Shown: piece by piece, positions 5,900 through 6,113 of the stretch | How the letters are laid out: each line of letters opens with the position of its first letter | Numbering within the stretch: the first letter of the stretch is position 1 | From: Flavobacteriales bacterium | GTDB taxonomy: Bacteria > Bacteroidota > Bacteroidia > DT-38 | DNA length: 6,113 nt | Assembly: GCA_013214975.1 (NCBI GenBank) | Contig: JABSPR010000107.1 | Location: 1-6,113, forward strand | Reading direction: 5' to 3' | Made by a program: the position numbers and the translations under genes | The notes under the pieces: model-generated | The model's database searches: none | Seen by the model: only the letters and a program-made list of their open reading frames with translations | What the model was told of the DNA's origin: nothing

Positions 5900-6113
5900 T
5901 GTCCCGTCCTGAAATAGCGTTACACAAATTCAGTAACCCTATGAAAGACAGTAATTATATAAAATCGTACTCAGAGAGATTATTCGTTATCCTTAAAACT
6001 TCAAATAGTTCAAGAAATAGAACGAGGAGAGCTATCGACCCATGGAGCTCTTAGGAAATATGGAATCCAAGCCAGATCTACCGTTGTAGGTTGGTTAAGA
6101 AAACATGGTAAAT
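5900..6113 (+). mobile_element. Left end of an IS3-family insertion sequence, partial
   Basis: The stretch TGTCCCGTCCTGAAATAGCG (5900-5919), followed by TTACACAAATT, resembles the left terminal repeat and leader of Bacteroidota IS3-family elements, which open with a GTCCTGAAATA-type sequence just before orfA. The orfA start follows at 5941. The right end, orfB and target duplication lie outside the window, so the exact boundary is uncertain by several bases. Confidence 0.68.
5941..6113 (+). pseudogene. IS3-family transposase OrfA, N-terminal part with an early frameshift, partial at window edge
   Basis: From ATG 5941 the frame reads MKDSNYIK and then loses similarity, ending at TAG 6052-6054 after 37 codons. 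From 5963 a second frame reads NRTQRDYSLSLKLQIVQEIE, then RGELSTHGALRKYGIQ and ARSTVVGWLRKHGK, and stays open to the window end. This is the classic IS3 OrfA helix-turn-helix, the DNA-binding part that recognises the element's ends. The natural join is IK followed by RTQRDYS, so one extra base lies in the AAAATCGT at 5961-5968. The second frame has no ATG, GTG or TTG before the helix-turn-helix and is closed upstream by TAA at 5960-5962, so an alternative start does not rescue it. The programmed frameshift of IS3 elements is at the end of orfA, not here. The copy is probably inactive, unless the extra base is a sequence error. Confidence 0.82.

Overview
The window looks like an AT-rich chromosomal stretch from a Bacteroidota bacterium, of Flavobacteriia or Cytophagia type. 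Two proteins end in a type A sorting domain of the type IX secretion system (T9SS), which is essentially restricted to this phylum. Genes lack clear Shine-Dalgarno sites, and transposase remnants of types common in the phylum sit at both edges.

Layout: (1) 1-120, the last 39 codons of a DDE transposase (ISL3-like, ISAon1-type) entering from the left. (2) 228-1106 (+), an unrecognised exported protein with a small N-terminal beta domain and a C-terminal half that resembles a beta-barrel. (3) 1127-1843 (-), a secreted, cysteine-containing, Ig-like protein with a T9SS sorting tail, convergent with the previous gene. (4) 1844-2127, a 284-base divergent intergenic region with a perfect 16-base palindrome and a direct repeat. 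(5) 2128-3492 (+), a six-repeat BNR/YCF48-like beta-propeller with a T9SS sorting domain. (6) 3496-5358 (-), a complete Uup-type ABC-F ATPase, convergent with the propeller gene and only 3 bases from it. (7) 5463-5855 (+), a SiaC-family (DUF1987) gene that is complete in content but needs two frame changes to be read, one at a run of ten T and one at a CTTT. A hairpin terminator follows directly. (8) From about 5900 to the window end, the left end of an IS3-family element whose orfA is out of frame after its eighth codon.

The genes do not form an obvious pathway. Each is in its own transcription unit (convergent or divergent pairs), so this reads as a housekeeping ABC-F gene plus cell-surface accessory genes, bracketed by IS remnants. 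The most interesting result is the frame-interrupted siaC-like gene, which is hidden from simple ORF calling. Three apparent frame changes lie within about 500 bases (5463-5965), while the preceding 5.3 kb holds intact genes. That pattern means either local gene decay next to an IS, slippage-prone or phase-variable expression, or poor base quality there. I see no convincing new multi-gene system.
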